Shown here piece after piece: positions 38,401-51,212 of a DNA stretch of 64,000 nt; the first letter of the stretch is position 1, and every line of letters starts with the position of its first letter. The DNA is from Loripinus fragilis (Eukaryota > Mollusca > Bivalvia > Lucinida > Lucinidae): contig OZ026520.1 in assembly GCA_964019695.1 (NCBI GenBank), forward strand, positions 32,716,620-32,780,619, written 5' to 3'. The notes beneath the pieces were generated by a model. That model did no database searches and had not been told where the DNA came from. It saw only the letters and a program-made list of their open reading frames with translations. The position numbers were made by a program, and so were the translations under genes.

Positions 38401-41400
38401 TGCTCAATAAAACTGAGCATGAAATTTTCTTGCTCGAAAAAACTAAAATATCGACAAATAAAGTATCTTGCTTAAAGTAGCTCAGATGTTGTATTAATAA
38501 ATCATGCTAATACAATTGTTGGCATTTTAACATTTATGAGCAGGATCCATTTCGTGCTCAGCTGAGTTGAGTATGAAAAAAGTTTTATAACTAACATATT
38601 ATCCTATCAGATAATTAAAGGATAGTCCATTTGAAAAGAGTGGAATTTTCCAATTTTGCCCCAAGTTGGAAAGGTTTTTTATGTTTTCTTGCTGTCTGGT
38701 GATTTTCTTTTCTCTAAATTCTATTGAATATTTATTTCATGAATACCATCTGAGTGTCAAATCCAGTTCGGATCCAGATTAGGCCCAACGCCCCCCCCCC
38801 CCCACTGATCTGGGTCCAAACTGTTTGCAAAGGCATCAGCCGACGACACTATCCTTCTACCACGACCTCTAAGTATTGACCTTCGATTCATTCAATTCAT
38901 TTACAATTACGTTCACGCCTCAAAGCGTTTTGTGGAAATATAGTAGCAAATGATTGTGGACAGAAATGAGCGGTGAAAAATTAAACTGAGCAGAATTTTA
39001 GGCGCATATGAGACTGTATATACGCGCATTCTTGCAAGAACACTCACTGCTATAAAATAACTAAAAAGTGGACATGCAGACGATAGTGGACAGAAAAGTA
39101 ACAAACACAAAATGGACAGATGATTTGAAAGAAAATGACGCTGAAGTTCACTTTTCATTTCGAGCAGAGTTCGCTAATATGAGACTGCACATGATCGCAT
39201 TCCTGCAAGAAACACACTGCTATATGGTAACAAACAAAAACGGCAGATGGGCTTAAACAAGCACTTTCCTCTCAAGCAGCGAAGGGTCAGGCCTGATCTG
39301 GATCCAAACTGTTTTGAAACGTTATCAACGGACGGCAGTAACAGATGATTGTGTACAGAAATGAGCGTCGAAAATAAGAAATATAAAACTTTCCTCTCAA
39401 GCAGCGAAGGCTCATATACGAGACTGCACACGCCCGCATTCTCGAAAGAACGTTTTGACGTCGCGTCAGATGTTGGTGTTAATTTTAAAAACGGAGGGGT
39501 CCTCTCTATTGAAAGTTCTCTATTTCACTTATTTCATTATACATTTTTACAAACTAAACATCAAAGAAAAGGTTATTAATTATATTTTACATTGATGAAA
39601 AACGAAAGACAAATTACGATACAAAGAAAAAGTTATCGCTAACATGTTCCGTATAAATTGCCGGTTTTTTTTGCATGTAGAGACGTAACATAAATCGTTT
39701 GGCGGAGTGTTTCTAAATCCAAAAGTTTTAACTTATAATGCATGAAATCTTGTAATTTTCCCCGCATAGCTACTTTTTGTGCTTATCCTCACGACGACAT
39801 GCGCGAAATTGGCGTTAATCGGCAAACTAACCAGAAATAGCCAACCAAGCAAAGAAACGGAACGTGTAGAGGTTTAAAGAAAACGTTGAAAACATGGGGC
39901 CTGTGTATTTATGTTGATGTATTACTTTTTAGTGCCTCGTGTTTTTGAAATTCGAAGTATATCACAAAAATGCGTTTTCAAAATAGAATTAAAATTTGGA
40001 TTTATTCTTGATTTTTTCCATATTTAGAGCAAAAAATTGTTATTTTGCTATGTCTAGCAAAAATGTTACACTCACGCAAATGTCGTCTTCGGAAATAAGA
40101 GACATTAATTCAATACTAAATGAAATGATATTTCTTCAAACTTATTTCTCTCTAAATAAGATATGTAAATGCGTTTTTCATATATTTTATGCTGTTTTTA
40201 TATTAAGAGAAATTGTTAAATATTGAATAAAATATCGCTAAAATGCTTTGTCTAGCAAAAATGTCACAGACCCCCTTTTTTTTTTAATTTGCTTATTGCG
40301 TCGTAAAAACGTTAACATTTTAGCGTTATATTATGCGTAAATGCCAAAATCTTAATCGCGCATTTTCTTAAAACTTATATACTTATATACTGATGCATTA
40401 GCATAGTCTTGTAGGACACTGTCCTATATAAAGTAATATAAAATAGGTCACTGGCCAGAATTAATTCGAGAAATCTGAATATTCAGTGACCTTTACCCCT
40501 GTTTTCAGGAATATTCAGGAAATATATCACAGGAGCTTGAAATTCGATCCTTATTCACTCCTATAGCCCCTAAATCGAAAGCTCATAATGTCATTACGTA
40601 ATAATGACATTTAAGCTTTTGGTTATGAGGCATGTACTTGTAATGTAAGGACCAAACTTCAAGCTCCTGTGTATATATACAGCCACAGGACATACCCACT
40701 CTCCATCCAGTGACGTTGCCGCTTAAATCGATGTATTTCCAGATGTTTTGCAAAAAATATTGTCCAAAAACTATAGAAGCTAAAATTTTGAAAAAAGTAC
40801 CAAATGAAAGCAAATTGATTTACGCAATTAACATTTTTATTGTAGCTTCTCGGTTTCCTCATGTTTTTGTATGGTAGTAATTTAAACGCAAACACAAATT
40901 AAAATGACAGTTTTCGGTGACGTTAACGTTAGCGTCTACGGGAATAGTGATGTTTTAAAATTTACATTCACTTTTACATGCGTTCTACTTGAGAACCAAG
41001 AGTGTAATTATTTTAATCATTTATTGTATATTGCTGCTCTCTATTTGCTCTTCATCCCTGTAAGTTTTATAAAATTTAACCCATTAAGTTCATGGTATTT
41101 TTTACAAAATTCTAGAAAGGTCTTGTTTCAAGCGGCGACGTCGCAAAGAGGCAAACAACTAAATGTCCCGAGACTGTACATCATATTGCTAGGTATTAGT
41201 AATAGTCAACTCATTGGAAGCCATACGATGAAAAGGGTGTGTCTGAAACTCAAACGTGACGTGCTCGAATCTCAAAAAAATTAATTTTTTTGTTGTTTTC
41301 ATTCATTTGTGTCTACATGTTTGTTTGTGCCAACACTAACTCTTGGCGATATTTTGGTCATTATCGCATATACGCAAAAAGCCTCGTGAAATGTGGATGC

Positions 41401-44400
41401 TGACATACATGTATCAAGCGGTGATAGAGGTCTCAATTCTACAGCTATTTATCATCTACATTCATACTTTACTCTGACGAGCCTGTACCTTTACACAGAC
41501 TTTCCCGAGTCGCGAGTCCTAGTTGCCGGACATTGCGATAAGTACCAAACGCTTACGTATTGGCTAATTTTAATATAAAACATGCAAAGGTGTGTGCAGC
41601 GAAGATATCCTTAAGACCTATAATCACCCTGTCTGTCCGTCCGTCCGTCTGTCCATTGAAGTCTACTGCAACGAGAATAGATTTATGTAGTTGATAAGCA
41701 CCGACCGACCAATCGCAATTACTACTGAAAATAATTGTGCTTACCTGGGTATACCCTACTTTTCGTAATTCTACTCGGGAACATGTATTAATAAAACCTT
41801 TAAAAACTTAAATATATATAAACCAAAACAAACTTTTCATAACTGGACATGTGTGCTTAGAAATATTAACGCAAGGAAGAACGCCTCTCTTATCTGTGAA
41901 AATCTCATTCTTTGACGTGTTTAAACAACTTTTGACGTTACACAAATTAGCACCAACATCTGACGCGACGTCTTTGTCGGATCCAGGTTAGGTTATTTGC
42001 TCCAGGTACCCTGTAGAGAGAGTCTTGCACAGTGCAACGACAGTAAAAAGAGGTGTACGAAATTAGACACCTTCAAAACGTCGGCTAAAATCAATCGAGG
42101 GTAATGTCGTACACTTCATTTTTTTCATTTTATTCCCAAATGCCGACTTATTCTCAATATATATTTATTATATTATCAAAGCTATATCTTGTACAATACA
42201 CACTAATACAATTTACCAGGTAAAGCGAGGTAATTCGTCTACCTTTAACGCTGGAGTTTTGTTACCGTTTTCGCTGGTTACCAGCAAAAGCGGTGAAAGA
42301 ATTGACTTTGGCGCAAAGTGGCACCATCTTATCAGATTTGGAGATGACGTAAAGTGTATCGTCAGTGTAGGAAGACACTTTGCGGGTACCAGATGGATCG
42401 TTGTTTGTTCACGTTAAAGTCCGATATAAAAGGCCAAAAAGTTGGGCGGCTGTATTGGAAATAGCGCAACTGTACGAAATTATACGCCTGTACGATATTA
42501 GCCACCTCGACTCTATATTGTTCGAGAGCATTCTTAGTCCCGTCTTCCAGTAGAACATGGCTAAGTTTCCTGAAAGCTTCATGGACAGAAGAATCAGCGT
42601 TACTAAAAGCTTTCCAACATAATATTTTACCTTGCCAGACATTAAGCCAGTAAAATCAGCAACATCTACTGACAAAAGTGAACGTAAAGATCTTTGCATG
42701 CTGACTTCGGCTGATCTAGACCTTAACCTATAACCATCGCATCAGCAAGTTTGCTTGCTAATTATATCTCATCCTGACCTTTGACAATAAAGATCAAATA
42801 GGCAAACCGAAACCCTTTTTTCAGCTACACACCATAAGCAGTTAGTGTGCTAAATATGAACACATTCCATCAAAAATGAAAGAAGTTCGTGTTACGAGTT
42901 GTAAGACAGGTTTCAAATATACTTGACCTTTACATTTGACTCCGAAATTATATCAGTAATCTGAAAACCTTCGTTGTCATCTAGAAATCATAAGCAATCT
43001 GTGTGCTAAATACGAACACCTTCAGGCAAAACTAAAGAAGGCAGTTGGAAGTGCAGCTATGTCCCTAACCGCAGAACGACAGAGTGGTTGGACCTGTAGT
43101 TGTCGAAGCGACCACGTCACCGAGCGATTAGTGCTCCCAAATGTGTCCCACAGCGTCCAGGGTTCCATTACTGCTTGACCTATACATCACCTCATTGCAC
43201 TCAGCTTTTTCGCCATCCATCCATTATCATAGCATGACTAAAATACTGTTTTAAAGGACATGAAATGGCACGGTAACCATGCATGTCTTTGGTTGCTGAC
43301 AGAAAAAGTCATTAGCCCCATGACTGGTACCATGAACGGCCATGGACATGTGTTCTGCGCTTTTTCCTTAACTTAGGTCAATATGTAACCAGAGTTAAAT
43401 GAATGTCCTTCAAGGCTTGGCATGAAGTTATGACACTGACCTTGAGCCCGTATAACGGAGACATGTATTCTGTACATCTTCTCACTGAAGAAACCATTTT
43501 AGTTTAGCAAATTTAAAAGAAACATAATGCAAACATAAAAACAAATGTTCAAATTATTGACCTTCAACTGTGACCTTGAGTTTGCATGAATGAAACATAA
43601 TGTTTGCATACAGTCTCAATGAGTTGAATATTTAACTAAAGTTAAAATGAAAATCCTTCTGATATAAAGGAAGGAATTCAAAAGTTCAAACTTGTGACCT
43701 TAAATTTTTACATAGAGCTTTAGCCACAGTGTTGTCATACATTTTGCATATCCTCTTACTGAACAGGACATTTCACCTATATTTTATGAAATAATCTCAG
43801 GGTAAAGGCGATATGGTGCGGACATAGAATTAAAGGCTCTTACTTGTGGTCACCATGACCACTGGTGACCACGACCTTGTGGTCATGGTTGAATTACACG
43901 CTTCGCACATCATCTAGCTTAGACAAATATTTGACCAAAATTAAATATAGGGTGGACATGAAATTTAATGTTCAATTCCATTACCTTCAACTGTGACCTT
44001 GGCCTTGAGTTTGCATCAGTGACCTATGTGTTTTCACACCCTCGCACTGAGCTGAACATCTTATCAAAGTGTAATGATAATCCTTCAAGGGTTTGAGGAG
44101 ATATGGAGCATACGCGCAATTGAAGGCTAAATTCCATTACCTGTAACTGTAACCCTGACTTTGAGTCTGCGTAATTGAGTCATGGGTTCTGCACACCGTC
44201 TAACTGAGGTAAATATTTGACCAAAGCTTAGAGAATTTTTTAAAGGTTTAATGAGATACAAGAGTTATGGATAAACGGATGAATAGACACTTCCGGTTGG
44301 TGGATTTATGAATGCGGAGTTTGCTTTAAGAGCTGTTAGGCACATTTTAAATATATTTGACCTTTGACTTCAAAGTCATATCGCTGATCTTAAATTTTTG

Positions 44401-47400
44401 TTGTAATCTACACACCACAGGCAACCATTGTGCCAAATATAAACACCCTTAGTCAAAACATAAAAAGAGGAGTTCGTGTTACGAGCCATAAGTCAGATAG
44501 ATACTAAGTATATTTGACTTTGATCTTCGATTCCAAGGTTACATCGATGATCAGATCTGAGACCTTTGTTATAGTCTACGCTCAATGGCCAATTACTATG
44601 CCAAATATGAACACCCTTAGTCAAAACATAAAAGAGGAGTTCGTGTTACGAGCCATAAGTCAGATAGATTCTAAGTATATTTGACTTTGATCTTTGATTC
44701 CAAGGTCACATCCATGATCAGACCTGAGGCCTTTATTATAGTCTACGCTCAATAGCCAATTACTGTGTCAAACGGGCATGTACACTATTGTGTAAATGCA
44801 GTTTCTATTAACAATCTGGAGCGGCACGAGCACTAAACTATACAAGAAAAGATATGACAGTGAACTGCCATATCAAAGACCCGACCTCATTGAAGTGATG
44901 GAAATTGAAATTGATTTTAGTACATCAACAAATGTTCATACTAGTTTCTATATAAGTGTAAGGGAATGCCTAGATTGATGAAGAAATGGCGTAAAAGCTA
45001 ACACCAATTGTAATTATAGTGTGTCCCTGTTGTCACAGTGTCACAAGCTTCCTATAATTCAAATTTTCGATAATTTGAAATTAAATCTCCAGTACCTTTG
45101 ACTTCGAAATTACGAGATTCGACTGTATTTATATTTTATATTTATCAGTCAAGTGTCCATTTTCAATTTTACCGAACATGGCTGGTTTTCCAGTTATTTT
45201 GAATTATTTCAGACATAACAGAGTTTTTGGAACAGGCAAAACTCCAAAGTCCCGCGCTCAGCATCATTGCGATAAATGTTTCGCGTCATATAAACGTATA
45301 AGTAAACATAAAGCGTTATTGGAGAAGCACAAAACGGGCGTGCAAACGGGCATCAGAGTGGAAAACAGAGGTCCGACGTTTTGTTAGGGTCTGATCTGGA
45401 TCTAAACAGTTTGCAAAGCACTAGTAGACACAGCCACTTTTTACTTAGTGCTGGTTCAACCCATCCCAACATAACTGAAAAACTGTTGACAAGGTTTAAC
45501 TCATTACAACACATTTTTCCGCACTGCGTAATTACCAGCATGCAAACAGTATTCCACTTTGTGTTAGCCTGGCCTAGGCTCTGAGTTCAAGGAAAACTAC
45601 TGCTACTGGACACAAATTTTCTCTGCATAATCTCCCTTCTTTGCTCAAACTCAGAGCCTGCAAAGTCTGCAGAGCTGGTCCCAGGAATTCCTGGGACCTT
45701 TAGTTCCGCTGTCATGCTAATGGCCCATATAAAATTGCTAGCTCTATTATCAGAATTTTTGACTTAACCTGTGTTCATAGAAACATTTTATCCCCTGAGA
45801 GTGAAATGGATGAAAAAAATGAGTTTGGGAGTTTTTAGATAGCATACAGCCAAAAATCAGAAATGTTAAAGAACAATTTGCAGGGGAATGATGATCTGTC
45901 CTGCTCACCATCCCGAAGTAGTAAAAGTCTGACATGCCTGCGTGTACCATGGCTGTTAAAGTCCTTAAGCTCTGATCATCATCAGCCTGCACAAGCGACT
46001 GTGATCTATGTTTCTCATTCGGTCGCCTTGATGCAGTTCCAAGAAATAAAAAAAAACATAATTCAGTATGGGAGCGCAGTGGCTCAATATTAGAGTGTTT
46101 GGCGGTTGCGAGTTCGAGCATCACCGGCGTCACTGTATTGTGTCCTTTAGCAAGACACATCAATCCTTGCTAAGTGCTGGTTAAACCCAGGACGACACGT
46201 CCGGACTTGACTGAAAACATGTTCTCTTGGACATAAAGAATCAAATCAATCAATAAAGGTACGTGTAGTATATTCATGAATTCAGCTTACGGACAAATTG
46301 ATGTCATATATACATCAGCCCAGAATCATTGCTCCAGAAATAATGCTCAGCTGTGATTGAGCCGTTGAGGAAAAGGAATATTGTGGAATTCAATCTGGTC
46401 TGCATTGTTTACTAAGATACCGAAACAGAAATATACCTCCTTTTATAGAAATTATGACCGGCAGCCCCTAAAAAATATGTGATTCTATACTTGTTCAATG
46501 TGTATGACATAATGCATCAAAAATAGTTAATCTTCTGAGTGTTTGCAATGCAATTGTCAAATTACGCTAGCAGATGAGAAAGCAGACAATGTTTGTTGTG
46601 GAGTATGTGGAGAGCCATATGCTTCACAAAATATAGGCATCTAAAGCTGGCGCTTCACCAGGGTCTGCACCATTTTCTATGACAAACACTATTTATATTA
46701 AAACTTAGAAATTTCAATGTGTGGCCAATATAATATGGACTTTCCCATACTTTTCCATTATTAAGCTACTTGGTCACTGCATATATGCGGCAACTTTAAT
46801 ATTCATATCTGGGCGTGATTCGACTATTTCATTGCCCAAGAAGGGAGATCTGATAATATTTATTAAGAGTTAACCTGTTTAATACGTTGTTTGAGCCGCG
46901 CAGACGTGCATGCATTTTATGAAAATCGTTACTTGTGACTGAAAACTACAACAATTTTAAAGATCATCTGCTTTTGTCATCTGTTGAAACTGTTTTTGAA
47001 GCTTCGTCGACAGAGTAGATCAAGCTCAGACTGCTCCTGTGGTCAGACTGCACCTGTGGGAGCAGTCTGATCTGGGCATACACTGTTTACCTATATACTT
47101 ATGTTAATCATAAACATAGTCATTTTGCTGGCATTTTATGGTTTAAATGATAATATTAGCCACGAAATGAGATTTCCAACAATGTTGTATGTCCGACCAG
47201 CAAAGGCTCTGACCAGTATGAGCATCTGCCCAGCCTGATAAGAGCATTTGCTAGTCGCTTGAATATTCAATGACAGTTAAGCTACTGACTGAACAGCATT
47301 TGGAGTTTCTAAGCTTAAAAGGAGTCTGAGTCTACCCTTGTCAAAATGACACATTGTAGGAAATCGCATGTCACGGCTCATGCGTTTTGTGTCATGGTGC

Positions 47401-50400
47401 AAGGTGATACTTTTTGCATGCTTGGTAATTTAGCTTGCTTTTTGTCGTCTGCTGATCTTTTTTCATGCTTTCCCTCAAAATTATGACCGAAAAAAAGTTG
47501 AATTCAGACATAAAGCAACATGAAAAGTAGTCCACACCCTCACTACATATTTTTTGTGAAAGAAAAGAAATTTCAGTTCCTAAACTCTTTGCGTGCTGGG
47601 AAACTTTGCTATTGTGTCGTCTGCCGATTTCTTTTCTAAAATTAACTTTTTAAATACTTTCAGAAGCAGTTTTAGTATCAAACAATTTGAATTCACGTCA
47701 GGCAGGATGTAGTGCGTTAACTATATTGGTCTAAACTAGGTGCGATAACACTAGCATGCAAAGGGTGAATGCTGGCCTGAATTGTGTTGGAATAACCATT
47801 TTATGTAATATTCAAAAGATTAACCAAAACGAATTTGACCAGCAGTGGATAATTATCTAATATTTATTTGAGATTTAATGTTCAAATGATCCCTGACTTA
47901 TCAGGTAACAGTACATCACTTAATGGGTTCTTCAAACTAATAGCCCTTCAGAGACTACTTTTGTGTGTAAAATGGCCATCATAATTGGGTCGCCGTATCA
48001 AATGAAAACGCATTATCAGTAACCTTTACCTGGAGAGCTTGTCTGTGTTTTGATAAAATTGGCTGTAATAAAATAATTTCGCATTGAATTTTAATACCAA
48101 TATGATTTCCAAACTATGACGTCGGTTTCCAAATAGACAATTGTCGGTTTTCAGTGGTACATGTAATATATGTGGATATATTAAACGTTTAGCCAGGAAC
48201 CTTTTCCCAAGGCCAGTTAGACTGACAGTCCGTGTAGGAATTATTTTAGTCTGGCTCCATCCCCTAGATATACCTATCAACAGGGCACCAGATTAGAATT
48301 ATTTGTGTAAGTCTTCTTTACCCTAAAGTAATTACAAATAAAAAAATAAATAGATCTAAATAATAATAATAAGATATAACTTAATATAAATAAAACAGAT
48401 TGTATAATAAAAATGCACTTCGATTCGCCCGTCAAAGACACATTTCCCATTAAACGATTATGTGTATAGCCCTGAAACTGTGCAACTTTTGACCGGAACT
48501 ACTTGTGTAAGTCTCATTTAGCCGATTACAATTATAGAGACATATGAATGTTTAGGGAACGATTTGATCGGGTCTCAAAAAGACATTGTCTGGCTAACAT
48601 ACTTTAATACATATACTATGAATATTCGTATCAATAGCGCGGTGACCGCCATTTTTATGACGTCACTATTTACCTCAGAGGCGGATCTCAGATGTGTGAA
48701 CTGGATCTAATCGTTGCTAATGCCTCAAAGTTTAATATGATATAGTTCGCCGAAAATCGTCACGAAATTTACACTGGGCCAAATTTTGTCCTTTTCGACA
48801 TATGCTACAATGTGACTCATGCACTATGCTAATGGGCAAGATGGCCTATTGCATTTCAAAGTGGAATCCTGTGTAAATATTGTTTCTGTTTAAAATCTGG
48901 AGCAGTTCTGGCATAAATCTATTAACAAAAACGTTTATTTTGTCAACATACTTTGATTTTTCTTAAATACATACGCATTATAATTGTGTGATGACCGCCA
49001 TTCTGATGACGTCTTTACTCGGACCAGGGCGAACTGGTTGAAATTGTTGCAAATACCCCAAAGTTTAATTTTACATAGGTCGTCAAAAATCGTCACGAAA
49101 TTTACACGGGACCATTTTTTTGGCCCATTCGACATAGACTATCATGTCAATTTCATGCAGCGTATGCTAGTTTTATACTCATCATGCTATTTTAGGTCTC
49201 CAGAGGGTGATATTAAAAAAAGTGTCAAAAATATACTTCTGGAAACTAGTTTGAGCTGGTTTTCATGCAATATTAACTTATAGGCCAGTTTAGACCAGTT
49301 TTCAGGTAGACATAGAATTTATAAAGACAAATTGAGCCAATCAGGAAACAGGATTCTCCCCAGTCATATAACAAATTATGATATCTTTTCAGGGCTAACT
49401 TTGATAAAAAAAAATACATAAAGTTATATGAAAAGTGTTTATATATTTATCGAAATTACCTCTTTACGGGATCTGACAGGTTGTTTCTCTGGAAATCTTT
49501 GTCAATGTCATAAGAGTAACGAGCCTCTTGTGTTGCGTTTCCAACATTTTTATCCACATTTACCTTGAATGCTGTGTCTGAAAAAGTAACCCATTTAAGC
49601 CAAATGGACCTGCCTAACCTTACCAATAGTAAGAACCTGTTTCAAATTTAAGGGGTGTTGGGTTTTTTCTTTTTGTTCCAAATTTTTGATTGAACAATTT
49701 GTAAGAGAATAGTGAAGTCCATTATCAGACTCCGCAATTTGCATTGTCTGATATGGGTCTGCTCTGTTTGCCCATGTCCCACAAAAAAGGATGCTGGGCA
49801 TATATAGCTAAATGACTTTAAAATCGATTGTCTGGCAAATGGTTAGCCGGAAAACACTCTTGAACCAGCCGACTGAAGTTGTCACATTAAAAGCATGCTT
49901 CACTGATTATCTTCGCCGACTACACAATTTTCAAAGGTCAATCGTTGCCGATGATCTCACGAGCGTTGACTGACTGCATTTGCATTTCAAACAACATGCA
50001 AGGGCTTGGCCAATAAGCATCTGACTATCAGATGACTGCATTTCCATGTAGGACAACATGCAAATTGGCCACCTGGCTGATCCTCGCCGATAGAAGACAG
50101 ATGGTTGCTCGAAATAAAAAAAAACAATCACTAAGACTCCAACATCGGCGGCATACCTAAAAAAATCTGACAAGTTATAGTTTTAAGTACGCTTATTGAA
50201 AACATATATCGAGCTCAAAGGCAGCCGACTGTCACCCAAACATCCAAACAGACTGTCGGCCTACTGGCGGTTTGGTAAATATGATGGTGCAATAAAGTAA
50301 ACAAATTTAATATATCAGTGCCTGGTATTGTCTGCATTTTTCACATCAATAACAGATTAATTAAATTTTCAGGCAAACAGTTTCTAAATACATGTACATG

Positions 50401-51138
50401 TAGAACTAATTATTTCATAGGGAGCAGGCCAGAACCTTTCATAGGGACTATTCTGAACTGAGTCGACGCTGTTTACCACAGAGGGTTCATAGGAGGATCC
50501 AGAATGGTTTTTTTCAGGGGGGATCCAACTCAGACAATGTTGTTTTTTGTTGTTTTTAGTTGATGAGGGGAGGAGAGAGGGTCCAAATAACACTAAATGA
50601 GTTGAAAAACTGATAATACAGAAGCTATTCATTATAAGCCATTGAATGGCTTTGAAATCACATCTTTGAGATTGAGAGTTTGCTATCATGTATGCAACGT
50701 TATTTTAGGCATCATTACATTACCATGTAGTTTTATGGAAACCACGACGTCATGTACAGAGCACACTCATTGCTGGTAACAAATATTTCCTCTTTATTCT
50801 TTACATGCTCGGTAGTTTGAGTGTAATTTGTGTGTTTTAGATCTTTTCTCAATATATCATATTCAAAACCAAAAACAAAAACGCATTCAACGCCAAAAAT
50901 TTGCCAGATATGTCCAAACTGTTTGCAAAGGTTAATGGGTAGACACTACCAAGTGAAGTCTTTTCTGTACAGCGGGATTTAAACTTATTTGATAACCAAG
51001 ACCTTAAACTTTCATCAGTTGGTTGCTGTTTGATTCTTTGTATTTGTACAGCATGGGCGGATGCAGAAGGGAGGGGGACAGGGAAATCACAAGTGGCTAT
51101 AGGTTTCCTTAGAAATATTGGTACCAGACCCCCACCCC

Positions 51139-51212
<74 letters not shown>

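Noticed and set aside
40904..41284. 126-codon ORF in copy B of the 2.5-kb element as a possible gene
   Set aside because: The matching sequence in copy A has a length change that shifts the frame, and no domain is recognisable, so conservation is at the DNA level only.
42409..42699. 96-codon minus-strand ORF as a gene
   Set aside because: No domain, no ORF partner, and it lies in sequence sharing TTTCGTAC motifs with 37.4-37.6 kb, which suggests repeat debris.
45178..45387. Zinc-finger gene (HHCDKCFASYK)
   Set aside because: Cys-to-His spacing does not fit a C2H2 finger, and there is only one short ORF without splice or domain support.
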